DNA from: Ferriphaselus amnicola
GTDB taxonomy: Bacteria; Pseudomonadota; Gammaproteobacteria; Burkholderiales; Gallionellaceae
Length of the DNA: 64,000 bases
NCBI RefSeq assembly: GCF_000974685.2
Contig: NZ_AP018738.1
Coordinates: 2,653,230-2,717,229 of the forward strand
Direction: 5' to 3'
In this document: positions 1 to 8,895 of the stretch, one piece after another
Layout: the number at the start of each line of letters is the position of its first letter
How positions within the stretch are numbered: the first letter of the stretch is position 1
The notes under the pieces: model-generated
Database searches by the model: none
What the model saw: the letters and a program-made list of their open reading frames with translations, nothing else
Told to the model about the DNA's origin: nothing
Position numbers and translations under genes: made by a program

Positions 1-381
1 GTGCTACATCTCGGCCACGTCACCTATCTGGCGCAAGCTCGCGCACTAGGTGCATCGCTCATCGTTGGGGTCAATAGTGATGCCTCGGTCAAGCGTCAAG
101 GTAAAGGTGACGACCGACCGGTCAACCACGAGGACGACCGTCTCGCCGTGCTGGCTGCGCTGGAGTCGGTCAGCCTGGTGGTGGTATTCGACGAAGATAC
201 GCCGCTCAATCTCATTCTCGCCTGTCAGCCGAACGTGTTGGTCAAGGGCGGCGACTGGACGCCGGAAAACATCGTCGGCGCACCAGAAGTGCTAGCACGC
301 GGCGGCAGTGTCCACAGCATCCCGTTCGAACACCAGCGCTCCACCACCGCGCTGCTGAAGAAGATCCGCGCACATGGCTGA
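1..381 (+). CDS. rfaE2: D-glycero-beta-D-manno-heptose 1-phosphate adenylyltransferase (5' end outside window)
   Basis: Transfers AMP to heptose-1-phosphate to make ADP-heptose for the LPS inner core. The frame is open to the window edge. The nucleotidyltransferase signature HLGH sits at residues 3-6 of the visible part, whereas family members carry about 25-30 residues before it, so the gene begins upstream and the GTG at base 1 is an internal Val codon. VNSD and the C-terminal VKGGDW and STTALLKKI stretches fit the family. Whether this is a stand-alone enzyme or the C-terminal half of a bifunctional HldE cannot be decided from the window. Its end overlaps ispD by 8 bases. Confidence 0.9.
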   Translation: MLHLGHVTYLAQARALGASLIVGVNSDASVKRQGKGDDRPVNHEDDRLAVLAALESVSLVVVFDEDTPLNLILACQPNVLVKGGDWTPENIVGAPEVLARGGSVHSIPFEHQRSTTALLKKIRAHG

Positions 382-1048
382 GTTCCACGCCCTCGTCCCC
401 GCCGCCGGTTCCGGATCGCGCATGGGCAGCGAATTGCCCAAGCAATACTTGCCGTTGGCTGGACACCCGCTGATCTACCACGCGCTGGCAACCCTATGCG
501 CCTGTCCGCAATTGACCACCGTGTTCGTGGTGCTGTCGCCGCAGGACGAATGGTTCAAAGGCTACGACTGGTCGTGCTTGGGTGATAAGTTGCAGCTACT
601 GTATTGCGGCGGTGCGACCCGCGCCGAAAGCGTACTCAACGGCCTCCTGATGTCGGAACTGGAGCCGGACGATTGGGTGCTGGTACATGACGCCGCCCGG
701 CCTTGCCTGACCCAGGCGCATCTGGAAAAACTGATAACCGAGCTGCGCGACGACCCGGTCGGCGGCATCCTCGCTGCGCCGGTGGCCGACACCCTCAAGC
801 GCGCCGGTGAGAGCAACCGCATCGCCCGCACCGAAGACCGCAACGGCCTGTGGGGTGCGCAGACGCCGCAGATGTTCCGCGCCGGACTGCTGGCGCAGGC
901 GCTCAATAGCGCAATCGAGGTCACCGACGAAGCCTCCGCCATCGAAGCGCTGGGCTTGTCGCCCAAATTGGTCGCCAGCGACTCGACCAATTTTAAAGTG
1001 ACTTACCCGCAGGATTTGCGGTTGGCGGAATTACTTTTGAACGGGTAG
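374..1048 (+). CDS. ispD: 2-C-methyl-D-erythritol 4-phosphate cytidylyltransferase
   Basis: Third step of the MEP isoprenoid pathway: CTP + MEP gives CDP-ME. At 224 aa it has the usual size. The N-terminal CTP-binding loop reads [10 protein letters not shown] followed by PKQY, and VHDAARP, a conserved active-site block, lies mid-protein. The start ATG at 374 overlaps the end of the heptose gene. ispF follows 62 bases downstream, the common ispDF pairing that supplies two successive-class enzymes of one pathway. Confidence 0.95.
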   Translation: MAEFHALVPAAGSGSRMGSELPKQYLPLAGHPLIYHALATLCACPQLTTVFVVLSPQDEWFKGYDWSCLGDKLQLLYCGGATRAESVLNGLLMSELEPDDWVLVHDAARPCLTQAHLEKLITELRDDPVGGILAAPVADTLKRAGESNRIARTEDRNGLWGAQTPQMFRAGLLAQALNSAIEVTDEASAIEALGLSPKLVASDSTNFKVTYPQDLRLAELLLNG

Positions 1049-1110
1049 GGTGTGCTTGCGCACCAGAACCATACAGGTGCGTAAACGCGCCAACCGGAGT
1101 TAAGGAAAAC

Positions 1111-1584
1111 ATGCGTATCGGCCAAGGTTTTGACGTTCACCAACTGGTAACAGGGCGCAAGCTCATCATCGGCGGGGTGGACATCCCCTACGAAAAAGGC
1201 CTGCTCGGCCATTCTGATGCGGACGTGTTGCTGCACGCCATCTGCGACGCGCTATTGGGCGCGGCCGCGCTGGGCGACATCGGACGACATTTCGCCGACA
1301 CCGACGCGCAATTCAAAGACATCGACAGCCGCATCTTGCTACGCGACGTGGCGCGCAAGATCGAAGCGCAAGGCTTCCGCATCGGCAATGTGGATGCCAC
1401 CATCATCGCCCAAGCCCCCAAAATGGCCCCGCATATTCCCACGATGACCGCCAACATCGCCGCCGATCTGGGCGTAGCGATGAAAGCGGTGAACGTGAAA
1501 GCCACCACCACCGAAAAACTGGGCTACACCGGACGCGGCGAAGGCATCGCGGCGCAGGCGGTAGCGTTGTTGCTGGTGGCGTAA
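1111..1584 (+). CDS. ispF: 2-C-methyl-D-erythritol 2,4-cyclodiphosphate synthase
   Basis: Cyclises CDP-ME 2-phosphate to MEcPP with release of CMP. It has 157 aa, the standard length. The metal ligands are visible as D8, H10 (FDVHQL) and H41 ([16 protein letters not shown]), and the C-terminal [15 protein letters not shown] block is typical. A good ribosome site (AAGGAAA) precedes the ATG at 1111. The stop overlaps the tsaB start by one base, so these genes are probably translationally coupled. Confidence 0.96.
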   Translation: MRIGQGFDVHQLVTGRKLIIGGVDIPYEKGLLGHSDADVLLHAICDALLGAAALGDIGRHFADTDAQFKDIDSRILLRDVARKIEAQGFRIGNVDATIIAQAPKMAPHIPTMTANIAADLGVAMKAVNVKATTTEKLGYTGRGEGIAAQAVALLLVA

Positions 1585-2276
1585 TGCGCCTGCTCGCCCT
1601 CGAAACCTCCACCGAATATTGCTCCGTCGCCCTGTGGCAGGACGGTGCGCTGACATCGCGCTGTGAGCTGGTGGGGCAGAAGCACTCCGAGTTGCTGATG
1701 CCCATGCTGGATGGCGTGCTGCGCGAGGCGGACGTAAAGCTGGGCGAGCTGGACGGCATCGCCTTCGGCTCCGGCCCCGGCTCATTCACCGGCGTGCGTA
1801 TCGCTTGCGGGGTAACACAAGGACTGGCGCTAGGAGCGAATCTGCCCGTGGTGAGCATCTGCACTTTGCTAGCATTGGCCGAGGCCAGCGGCAAGGACAA
1901 GGTGATCGCAGCGCTCGATGCGCGGATGGGCGAGATCTACCACGCGGCTTACGAACAGCGCGACGGCGGCTGGATGACGGTGATTGAGCCAAATCTTTGT
2001 AAGGCAGAAGTCGCGCCGTTGTTGGTTGGTTCCGACTGGTTCGGCGTGGGCAGCGGCTTTGCCGCGCACAGTGAGGCACTAACCAACCGCTATGCCGGAC
2101 AGCTGGCAAGCAGCGATGGCACCGCCATTCCACAAGCCGCCGCCATCGCCCGTCTGGCTGCGCCTTTATTCGCCACCGGTGCTGGAATGGATGCTGCGTT
2201 GGCCGCGCCCTTTTACCTGCGTGACAAAGTGGCGCTGACCACGCAGGAGCGCCTAGATCGCGGAGCAGCGGCGTGA
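1584..2276 (+). CDS. tsaB: tRNA threonylcarbamoyladenosine biosynthesis protein TsaB
   Basis: Inactive paralogue of the TsaD ASKHA fold, needed with TsaD and TsaE to make t6A37 in ANN-reading tRNAs. It has 230 aa and begins LALETSTEYCSVAL; the motifs KHSELLMPM and GSGPGSFTGVRI are diagnostic. It overlaps ispF by 1 base and rimI by 4. The tsaB-rimI pair is common in proteobacteria. A tRNA-Thr lies elsewhere in this window (15966-16041); threonine tRNAs are t6A substrates. Confidence 0.94.
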   Translation: MRLLALETSTEYCSVALWQDGALTSRCELVGQKHSELLMPMLDGVLREADVKLGELDGIAFGSGPGSFTGVRIACGVTQGLALGANLPVVSICTLLALAEASGKDKVIAALDARMGEIYHAAYEQRDGGWMTVIEPNLCKAEVAPLLVGSDWFGVGSGFAAHSEALTNRYAGQLASSDGTAIPQAAAIARLAAPLFATGAGMDAALAAPFYLRDKVALTTQERLDRGAAA

Positions 2277-2707
2277 TCCGAGCCATGACGCTAGCGGATG
2301 TGGATGCGGTGTTGGCCATCGAGCAAGCCGTGCACGCCCATCCGTGGACACGCGGCAATTTCGCGGATGCTCTAGCATCCGGTTACTCAGGCTGGGTGGA
2401 CGAACTTGACGGAGTGCTGCGCGGCTATGCCGTGCTGATGCTGGGCGTGGGCGAAGCGGAATTACTGACCATAGGCGTGGCGACAAGCAGCCAACGCCTA
2501 GGCTTGGCGACCCATTTGATGCAATGGCTGGAGTCGCAAGCTCAGTCGTACAACTTTGAACGGCTGTGCTTGGAAGTGCGTCCATCCAACACCGCTGGGC
2601 TGGCGCTGTACTGCAAGACTGGATTCATCGAGATCGGCCGACGCCGAGGTTACTATCCGGCAGCGAACGGGCGCGAAGACGCGATTCTGATGGAGAAACG
2701 GCTGTGA
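2273..2707 (+). CDS. rimI: Ribosomal-protein-alanine N-acetyltransferase RimI
   Basis: GNAT-fold acetyltransferase of 144 aa, expected to acetylate the N-terminal alanine of ribosomal protein S18. The acetyl-CoA binding segment reads LLTIGVATSSQRLGLATHLM, followed by LEVRPSNTAGLALYCKTGF and IGRRRGYY, all typical of RimI. A GTG start at 2273 overlaps the tsaB stop. The downstream UDG gene starts inside its stop codon, so tsaB-rimI-udg form one unit. Confidence 0.9.
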   Translation: MIRAMTLADVDAVLAIEQAVHAHPWTRGNFADALASGYSGWVDELDGVLRGYAVLMLGVGEAELLTIGVATSSQRLGLATHLMQWLESQAQSYNFERLCLEVRPSNTAGLALYCKTGFIEIGRRRGYYPAANGREDAILMEKRL

Positions 2708-3447
2708 GCCACGACAACGCGCTGTTGCGCGAATTGAACCTTTATCCCCTGTGGGTACGCCGCGATGCGGAGGCAGTAACGTCCTCCGTCGCCGTCGCAC
2801 CGCAACAGCCTACACCGCCGGAATCCGAGATGAAACGGCTCACCGCCCCAGTTTCAACCGCCAATCAGCCTTCGCCTTATGCCAATCTGGGCTGGGAAGA
2901 ATTGAAGGAAAAAGTAAAAGACTGCACCGACTGCAAGCTACGCCCGACCTGCACCCAGACCGTGTTCGGCGTCGGCGACGAGCAAGCCGACTGGATGATC
3001 GTGGGCGAAGGCCCCGGCGCGGACGAGGACATCAAAGGCGAGCCCTTCGTCGGCCAAGCAGGAAAGCTGCTCGACAACATGCTGGCCGCCATCAAACTCA
3101 AACGCAGCAATAACGTCTATATCGGCAACATCGTGAAATGCCGCCCCCCCGCCAACCGCACACCGGAAGCCGACGAGGTTACGCAATGTCTGCCTTATTT
3201 GCGGCGCCAGATCGAGTTGATACAGCCCAAGCTCATCGTCGCGCTGGGTAAAACTGCCGCCACATCTCTGCTTGGGCGCGACGCGGCACTAGGCTCCTTG
3301 CGCGGTCAATTACATGAGTTCAACGGAGTCCCTCTCATCATCACATATCACCCCGCCTATCTGCTGCGCTCGCCTACCGAAAAGGCCAAAGCTTGGCAAG
3401 ACCTGTGCCTAGCCGTAGCAACCATGGAAAAACTCATTCAGCCTTAG
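2704..3447 (+). CDS. Uracil-DNA glycosylase, family 4 (Fe-S type)
   Basis: Excises uracil from DNA. The GTG at 2704 overlaps the rimI stop (GTGA), giving 247 aa. A poorly conserved, proline-rich N-terminal tail of about 65 residues precedes the catalytic domain, as in many proteobacterial members. Four Fe-S cysteines are visible: CTDC, one in NIVKCRPPANR, and one in CLPYL. Motif 1 reads GEGPGADED (GE-PG--ED) and motif 2 reads YHPAYLLRSP. A longer upstream reading into rimI is possible but overlaps the rimI coding region. Confidence 0.9.
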   Translation: MSHDNALLRELNLYPLWVRRDAEAVTSSVAVAPQQPTPPESEMKRLTAPVSTANQPSPYANLGWEELKEKVKDCTDCKLRPTCTQTVFGVGDEQADWMIVGEGPGADEDIKGEPFVGQAGKLLDNMLAAIKLKRSNNVYIGNIVKCRPPANRTPEADEVTQCLPYLRRQIELIQPKLIVALGKTAATSLLGRDAALGSLRGQLHEFNGVPLIITYHPAYLLRSPTEKAKAWQDLCLAVATMEKLIQP

Positions 3448-3549
3448 CTGACTTCTCATGCGAAATCATCGGGCGTTGTATGTGCCGCAATCAACTTATC
3501 GATCGCATGCCGCTTGCACTCTCGTGTAGCCATACGCACCAAACTATAA

Positions 3550-3756
3550 CTACCGCCCGCACTGACAGCGCTTCGCGATTGTTTTTGATGGTTTTCGCCG
3601 GAACACTCCGGCTAACAGTAGCAAAAGGCCGTAGAAGGAAAATGGCAGTGCGTCGTAAAGATGCATTCCGCTCGTCACAGGTAGCCATCCCACCAGCACA
3701 TGAGACAAAAGCTTAAGCACTTCGTACAGGGCAAACCTCACGATGACATTGAGCAA
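3550..3756 (-). CDS. Possible small membrane protein, unrecognised
   Basis: A 68-residue frame from a TTG codon. It has two hydrophobic stretches (about residues 3-24 and 38-52) separated by PVTSGMHLYDALP, and a basic C-terminal tail. The pattern is that of a two-pass inner-membrane protein, or a fragment of a larger one. No ribosome site is evident before the TTG, and no family is recognised. It may equally be a decayed remnant. Confidence 0.25.
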   Translation of the reverse strand: MLNVIVRFALYEVLKLLSHVLVGWLPVTSGMHLYDALPFSFYGLLLLLAGVFRRKPSKTIAKRCQCGR

Positions 3757-3880
3757 AAAAAGCTTGCGAATTTATTGCAGTGAAGACGAATGAATCTGCA
3801 AAGGGATGCAGGGATGCGGTGATTATTTTAGTAATGCAGATTTGTATCGAGGGGGAGCGTCCCAGAAGCGGTCAGCAGGA

Positions 3881-3909
3881 TTGACACAAAGTCATTTGGC
3901 GCGTTAAAT
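3881..3909 (+). promoter_or_regulatory. Sigma-70 promoter of the diguanylate cyclase gene
   Basis: A perfect -35 box TTGACA at 3881-3886 is followed after 17 bases by TTAAAT at 3904-3909 (4 of 6 matches to TATAAT). Transcription would begin near 3916 and leave a leader of about 70 bases before the ATG at 3986. A 7-base inverted repeat, GTCATTT at 3891-3897 and AAATGAC at 3906-3912, overlaps the spacer and the -10, a natural place for a repressor. Confidence 0.65.
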
Positions 3910-3985
3910 GACCCTGCCTACTAAATTCAGATTTGCCTTTGCGCCACTAGCCAGTGGTGTATTTGATAATTCGAATGGCAGTTAA

Positions 3986-6760
3986 ATGAACATTTCTCCA
4001 TTCAGCTTTCTTCGGCTTTATTTGCCAATTGTTTTGTTGGTATTAGTAGGCTCAGCCTTCTATAGCAATCAAGCGATTGAGTACGAGCTGACACAAATAC
4101 GCAATCAAGAATCGGCATATATCAAGCTAGGCGCAGGTGCGCTGTCTAACAAGATTGGATTTGTTAGTCATGACTTGATGTTTCTATCTAGGCACACCGC
4201 CCTGCGCGCTGCGATAGAGCAGCCTACTCAAAAGAATCTCGCGCATTTAGCTGAAGATTTCTCGATATTTTCTGCAAGCCTAGGGCATTACGATCAGATA
4301 CGTTGGATTGACCAGCACGGAATGGAGAAGGTGCGGGTCGATTATTTGCAAGGCAAAGCAGTGGTGATCCCGACCGAAAAGCTGCAAAACAAAGGTCAGC
4401 GCTATTACTTCTCCGACACCATCAAACTCAAACCAAACGAAGTATTCGTTTCGCCACTCGACCTCAATATCGAACAAAACAGCATCGAGGTACCTTACAA
4501 ACCAATGCTGCGTATTGCCACCCCCGTTTCCGATCGGCAAGGAAACAAACGCGGCATTGTCATACTTAATTACTTTGGCAATGAATTGCTAACAGCATAC
4601 TCAGATGCGACCGCCAGAATCGCCGATCACAGCATGATCATCAATGGAGAGGGCTATTGGCTTAAGAGCCCCAATCCGAACGACGAGTGGGGGTTCATGT
4701 TCAAACGGCCCGAACTCAGCATGAAAACACGTGCACCATTAGCGTGGGAGCATATCAGTAACGCCGAAACCGGCCAATTGGAGCTCGAAGATGGTTTGTG
4801 GACATGGGAGACGACATATCCGCTTAAGGTCACTGAAAAATCCAGCACTGGTGCTGTCGATGCGTTCACTCCAAGCAGCGGAGAAGTGGGGGCACGGCAA
4901 TATGTATGGAAATCCGTTGCACATTTCCCTAAGAGTTCGTTGAACGCCATTCGGCATGGACTTTGGCTCAAGGTTGTATGGATTACAGGAGTTTTGTTGA
5001 TTTTGTTCGCCTTAGTCATCTGGCAATTAGTGCGCTCTTGGAAAACTCTTGCCGCTGAAAAATTAAAATTCAGTACGGTCGCAGATTTCGCCTATGACTG
5101 GGAAACCTGGCTTGACTCAAATGGGCGCTATCTCTACTGCTCGCCCTCCTGCGAGCGCATCACGGGGCGGCCAGCAGAAGCGTTCATGGCTGACCCGAAT
5201 CTCTTGCTTAACATCTGCCATCCAGATGACCAGGCTCGACTGAAATCCCACTTGCAGCTTCATCAAGCATCGGATCCGCCTTGCGAGTTTGATTTCCGCA
5301 TCGTCCTACCCGATGGAAAAGTCCGATGGTTGGAGCATGCCTGTCAATCAGTGTTTGGCCAAGCGGGGGAGTTCCTCGGTCGTAGAGCATCAAATCGTGA
5401 TATCAGTGAGCGCCAGCTTTCAGAGGAAAAGGTTCGTTACAGCGAACAGCGCTTCCAAGATGTGAGTAATGCTGCTGGGGAATATCTGTGGGAAATCGAT
5501 ACCAAAATGAGGTACACCTATGTGTCTAACCGTTCTACAAACGTGAAGGGATACTCGCCAGAAGAGTTGCTTGGACATACGCCGATGGAATTTATGCACC
5601 CCGATGATATTGCTGGTGTGGGTGAAATCGTCAATCGGGCGATCGCGGACAAAGCGCCATTCAATTTGCAGCACCGCGACATTACAAAATCGGGCGCGAT
5701 CGTTTGGGAGGAAGTCAATGGAACTCCCATCCACGACAGTCAAGGTAATGTAATTGGGTTACGCGGAGCTGGGCTAAACATCACCGAGCGAAAACTATCT
5801 GAGTTGGCTCTACAAGAATCACATCAGAAAATGCATTCGTTGCTCAACTCGATGGCTGAGGGGGCATATGGTGTCGATATGAATGGTAACTGCACGTTTG
5901 TGAATCGATCATTTTTACGCATTCTAGGATATGGACATGCTGATGAAATTATCGGCAAGCATGTACATGAACTCATTCATCACTCACACCCTGATGGCAC
6001 CGTCTACCCAGCTTCGGAGTGCAAAATGTACAACGCGTTTCTACACGGTCAGGAAATCCACGTCTCAGATGAGGTGTTCTGGAATAAGAATGGCATTGCT
6101 ATTCCCGTAGAGTACAGGTCACAACCAATCATAAGTAACGGCATAATGCTAGGGGCAGTTGCAACATTCGTTGACATAACTAATCGCAAGTTGGCTGAAG
6201 ACCAAATACGTAATCTTGCCTTTTATGATGCATTGACGCTCCTCCCAAATCGTCGCTTGTTATACGATCGATTGACTCATGCAATGGCGGCCAGTAAGCG
6301 CAGTGGACATTATTGCGCTCTGATGTTCTTGGATTTGGATAATTTCAAGCCGCTTAATGATACGTATGGACATGTTGTTGGCGACTCGCTATTGGTGGAA
6401 GTAGCACACCGAATAAACGGTTGTGTGCGTGAAATAGATACCGTTGCGCGATTCGGTGGTGATGAGTTTGTGGTAATGATCAATGAACTGGATGTGAATA
6501 AATCCGAATCCGCAGTACATGCTGGCATCATTGCGGAAAATATTCGCCTTGCTCTAGCAAAGCCGTATCTGCTGAAAAACAAGCGATTGGGCAATGCGGA
6601 AAGCCTAGTGGTGCACCAATGCACTTCGAGTGTAGGTGTAGTGTTGTTTATTGGTCATGAGCAACATCCGGACGACATCTTGAAGGGGGCAGACAACGCA
6701 ATGTATAAGGCAAAGGAATTGGGGCGCAATCAGATTTACTTCAGCGACACGAGTCATTGA
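3986..6760 (+). CDS. Membrane-anchored PAS-GGDEF diguanylate cyclase
   Basis: Makes c-di-GMP from GTP in response to signals read by an extracytoplasmic sensor and internal PAS domains. 924 aa. A membrane segment at about residues 9-27 and another at about 325-350 enclose a periplasmic region resembling a double-Cache sensor (RIATPVSDRQGNKRGIVILNY segment typical). Three PAS/PAC units follow (about 355-490, 490-615, 620-745), each ending in an ISER/ITER/ITNR junction. The GGDEF domain has the intact active site RFGGDEF (GGDEF at 824-828) and an inhibitory I-site REID at 815-818, five residues upstream. No EAL domain is present. Base composition is lower in G+C than the neighbouring genes. It stands alone with its own promoter. 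Confidence 0.93.
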   Translation: MNISPFSFLRLYLPIVLLVLVGSAFYSNQAIEYELTQIRNQESAYIKLGAGALSNKIGFVSHDLMFLSRHTALRAAIEQPTQKNLAHLAEDFSIFSASLGHYDQIRWIDQHGMEKVRVDYLQGKAVVIPTEKLQNKGQRYYFSDTIKLKPNEVFVSPLDLNIEQNSIEVPYKPMLRIATPVSDRQGNKRGIVILNYFGNELLTAYSDATARIADHSMIINGEGYWLKSPNPNDEWGFMFKRPELSMKTRAPLAWEHISNAETGQLELEDGLWTWETTYPLKVTEKSSTGAVDAFTPSSGEVGARQYVWKSVAHFPKSSLNAIRHGLWLKVVWITGVLLILFALVIWQLVRSWKTLAAEKLKFSTVADFAYDWETWLDSNGRYLYCSPSCERITGRPAEAFMADPNLLLNICHPDDQARLKSHLQLHQASDPPCEFDFRIVLPDGKVRWLEHACQSVFGQAGEFLGRRASNRDISERQLSEEKVRYSEQRFQDVSNAAGEYLWEIDTKMRYTYVSNRSTNVKGYSPEELLGHTPMEFMHPDDIAGVGEIVNRAIADKAPFNLQHRDITKSGAIVWEEVNGTPIHDSQGNVIGLRGAGLNITERKLSELALQESHQKMHSLLNSMAEGAYGVDMNGNCTFVNRSFLRILGYGHADEIIGKHVHELIHHSHPDGTVYPASECKMYNAFLHGQEIHVSDEVFWNKNGIAIPVEYRSQPIISNGIMLGAVATFVDITNRKLAEDQIRNLAFYDALTLLPNRRLLYDRLTHAMAASKRSGHYCALMFLDLDNFKPLNDTYGHVVGDSLLVEVAHRINGCVREIDTVARFGGDEFVVMINELDVNKSESAVHAGIIAENIRLALAKPYLLKNKRLGNAESLVVHQCTSSVGVVLFIGHEQHPDDILKGADNAMYKAKELGRNQIYFSDTSH

Positions 6761-7114
6761 GAAGCCCATTCATATCGAAAACTGCACAACTAACGCGAGC
6801 TATTTAGAGAGTAATGAATACCGCCCCGTCCACTTTGCGGAAGCTTTGGATCATAATTTTGAATGGTCAAACCTCGGACGATGCCTCACAACTAATGTCC
6901 AAACTACTCAAGATTATTTGCTTGGTACGTGTCCAGCCACACACAGGCATTACCGGACTGCAAAAGTCCGCCTCTGACACATGGCTTTGACGAAAGCTTC
7001 CCGGAGCAAGTCTTCCGTCGCATGAGGATCACTCATACGGCTGGATCAGATGCCGCGCAGTTCACTTTCATTCGCACGCCATGATTGAGGACACAGGAAA
7101 ATTACTTGGCCATA
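6761..7114. other. Spacer between convergent genes
   Basis: 354 bases between the GGDEF gene and acr3, which converge here. No open frame with coding character was found. A small inverted repeat (CGGACT / AGTCCG, near 6955-6971) could end transcription from either side, but it lacks a T-run. Confidence 0.4.
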
Positions 7115-8137
7115 TCAACGTTCGGATTGGTACCACCCCTGACTCCGTTTCACGAGATACACCACACTCAACATCACCGGTACTTCGATTAGCACACCCA
7201 CCACGGTAGCTAGGGCCGCACCCGACTCAAACCCGAACAAACTGATGGCAGCTGCGACCGCCAATTCGAAGAAGTTGGATGCGCCAATCAAGGCTGAAGG
7301 GCCTGCCACGCAATGTACTTCGCCTACCCGACGATTCAACCAGTAGGCCAATCCCGAGGTGAAGTAGACCTGGATGGTGATAGGCACGGCCAGCATCAGA
7401 ATGATGAGCGGCTGCTCAACGATAGCTTTACCTTGAAATGCGAACAACAACACCAAGGTCAACAACAGCGCAGAGATTGAGATAGGGCCCAGTTTCTCTA
7501 AAGTGGTTTGAAGCTCTTGTTCGCCGCGCGACAACAACCATTTGCGCCATATTTGCGCAATGAACACAGGCAAAACGATGTAGAGCAACACAGACACCAG
7601 CAAGGTGTCCCACGGCACGATGATGGCAGACATGCCGAGCAACAAGGCTACCAATGGTGCGAAGGCGAACACCATGATGGCATCGTTGAGTGCCACCTGG
7701 CTCAAGGTGAACAAAGGCTCACCATTCACCAACCTGCTCCACACGAAGACCATCGCGGTGCACGGCGCTGCCGCAAGCAAGATCAATCCTGCGATGTAGC
7801 TATCGAGTTGTTCGGCAGGCAGATACGGTGCGAATAGATGGCGAATGAACAACCAGCCTAGCAGTGCCATCGAGAACGGTTTGACCGCCCAGTTGATGAA
7901 CAAGGTGACACCGATACCGCGCCAGTGTTTCTTCACCTCATGCAACGCGCCGAAGTCGATACGCAACAACATGGGGATGATCATCACCCAGATCAACAAA
8001 CCGACGGGGATGTTGACCTTGGCGACCTCCAAGGTGCCGAGCCAATGGAACGGCTCAGGGATGGCCTGCCCTAACACCACACCGACGATGATGCAGAGGA
8101 AGACCCAGAGGGTGAGGTAACGTTCAAAGATGCTCAT
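7115..8137 (-). CDS. acr3: Arsenite efflux permease, ACR3 family
   Basis: Exports As(III) through the inner membrane. It has 340 aa and about ten hydrophobic segments. It begins FERYLTLWVFLCIIVGVVLG, followed by IPVGLLIWVMIIPML, the usual ACR3 opening. The conserved membrane cysteine appears in AAAPCTAMVFVWSRL, and GASNFFELAVAAAISLFG is the conserved C-terminal block. It is the last gene of the arsR-arsC-arsD-(arsA remnant)-acr3 operon and starts 20 bases after the arsA remnant ends. With the arsA ATPase lost, export would depend on the membrane potential alone. Confidence 0.96.
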   Translation of the reverse strand: MSIFERYLTLWVFLCIIVGVVLGQAIPEPFHWLGTLEVAKVNIPVGLLIWVMIIPMLLRIDFGALHEVKKHWRGIGVTLFINWAVKPFSMALLGWLFIRHLFAPYLPAEQLDSYIAGLILLAAAPCTAMVFVWSRLVNGEPLFTLSQVALNDAIMVFAFAPLVALLLGMSAIIVPWDTLLVSVLLYIVLPVFIAQIWRKWLLSRGEQELQTTLEKLGPISISALLLTLVLLFAFQGKAIVEQPLIILMLAVPITIQVYFTSGLAYWLNRRVGEVHCVAGPSALIGASNFFELAVAAAISLFGFESGAALATVVGVLIEVPVMLSVVYLVKRSQGWYQSER

Positions 8138-8156
8138 GATTATTCCTAAGTTTGGT

Positions 8157-8580
8157 TCAGTCAGATTCAGCTAGTGCACGCAAAGCATCAATACCAACAG
8201 GCTCCTCAGCCTGCACAGGGACGACTGCGATGCGGCTCGCGTATTCCTGCTGGACTGATTCAAGCTGTTTCCATTCCTGTTCAGCTCTCAACGCCAACAG
8301 TCTAGAAGCAGGATGGGCTGCTGCAAGACTTTGGTTGACGATCCATGCCCACGGCTCGATGCCTGCACGGCGCAGATCCTCTTGCAGGTTCGCAGCCTCC
8401 AATACGGGCGTGGTTTCAGCCAGCGTCACGATGAGTATCCGCGTGTGTTCCTGATTTTGGAGTTGCATCATCGGTGTGGTGAAACGCGTGCTGTCTTTCA
8501 TGTTGCGCGCGACTTCGCGGTGGTAGGCACCTGTCGCATCCAATAGCAACAAGGTATGTCCGGTGGGTGCGGTAAGGATT
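8157..8580 (-). pseudogene. arsA: arsA remnant: C-terminal quarter of the arsenite-transport ATPase
   Basis: The frame reads TAPTGHTLLLLDATGAYHRE and continues to the usual ArsA C-terminus (TLAETTPVLEAANLQEDL, PVQAEEPVGIDALRALAE). This corresponds to the second ATPase half from its DTAP signal motif to the end, about 135 of some 580 residues. The whole first half and the second P-loop are missing, so it cannot hydrolyse ATP. Just upstream the same frame has a stop, and arsD runs into this region in another frame. The picture is a single deletion joining the end of arsD to the A2 DTAP motif. Confidence 0.88.
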
Positions 8581-8884
8581 CAGACAATCCAGCGAAGCGT
8601 GCCAACTCTTTGCGAGTGGGATAACGTCCAGCCATCGCGATTTCTCCGTCGAGCAAAATCAACGGCAGTCCTTCCGCCCCGGAATGCTCCAAGAATCCTT
8701 TGACCACTGCGCTGTCGGCAAAGGCCATCGGTTGCTGCGCGAGGTTGAAGCGTTCAATCTGACCACCGGCATGTTTAAGCCAATCCACATCAGCGCTGAA
8801 ATCCACCAATGCCTGATCCACTTCAGTTCCACACACACCGGTACTACAACAAAGTGCTGGATCGAATATTTGTAGCTTCTTCAT
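8498..8884 (-). CDS. arsD: ArsD arsenic metallochaperone with out-of-frame tail
   Basis: ArsD delivers As(III) to ArsA. The ATG at 8884 has an AGAGG ribosome site and opens MKKLQIFDPALCCSTGVCG, giving the metalloid-binding C12, C13 and C18. The family sequence continues to about RKELARFAGLSE. The remaining ~23 residues are not ArsD: they are the arsA remnant read in the wrong frame. It is therefore likely a functional fold with a foreign tail, but its partner ArsA is gone. Confidence 0.9.
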   Translation of the reverse strand: MKKLQIFDPALCCSTGVCGTEVDQALVDFSADVDWLKHAGGQIERFNLAQQPMAFADSAVVKGFLEHSGAEGLPLILLDGEIAMAGRYPTRKELARFAGLSESLPHPPDIPCCYWMRQVPTTAKSRAT

Positions 8885-8895
8885 GGCAGCCTCTA

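Larger units (their letters stand above)
3448..3985. other. Gene-poor spacer with GGDEF-gene promoter
   Basis: 538 bases between the UDG gene and the diguanylate cyclase. No convincing gene is seen on the + strand. On the - strand, 3550-3756 encodes 68 residues rich in hydrophobic stretches (listed separately). The last 110 bases hold a sigma-70 type promoter and a palindrome. No clear terminator follows the UDG gene. Confidence 0.5.

Noticed and set aside
8498..8580. Translational fusion of ArsD and ArsA by programmed frameshift
   Set aside because: No slippery sequence is evident and the ArsA part lacks both P-loops, so a fusion protein would not be an ATPase. A deletion explains it more simply.
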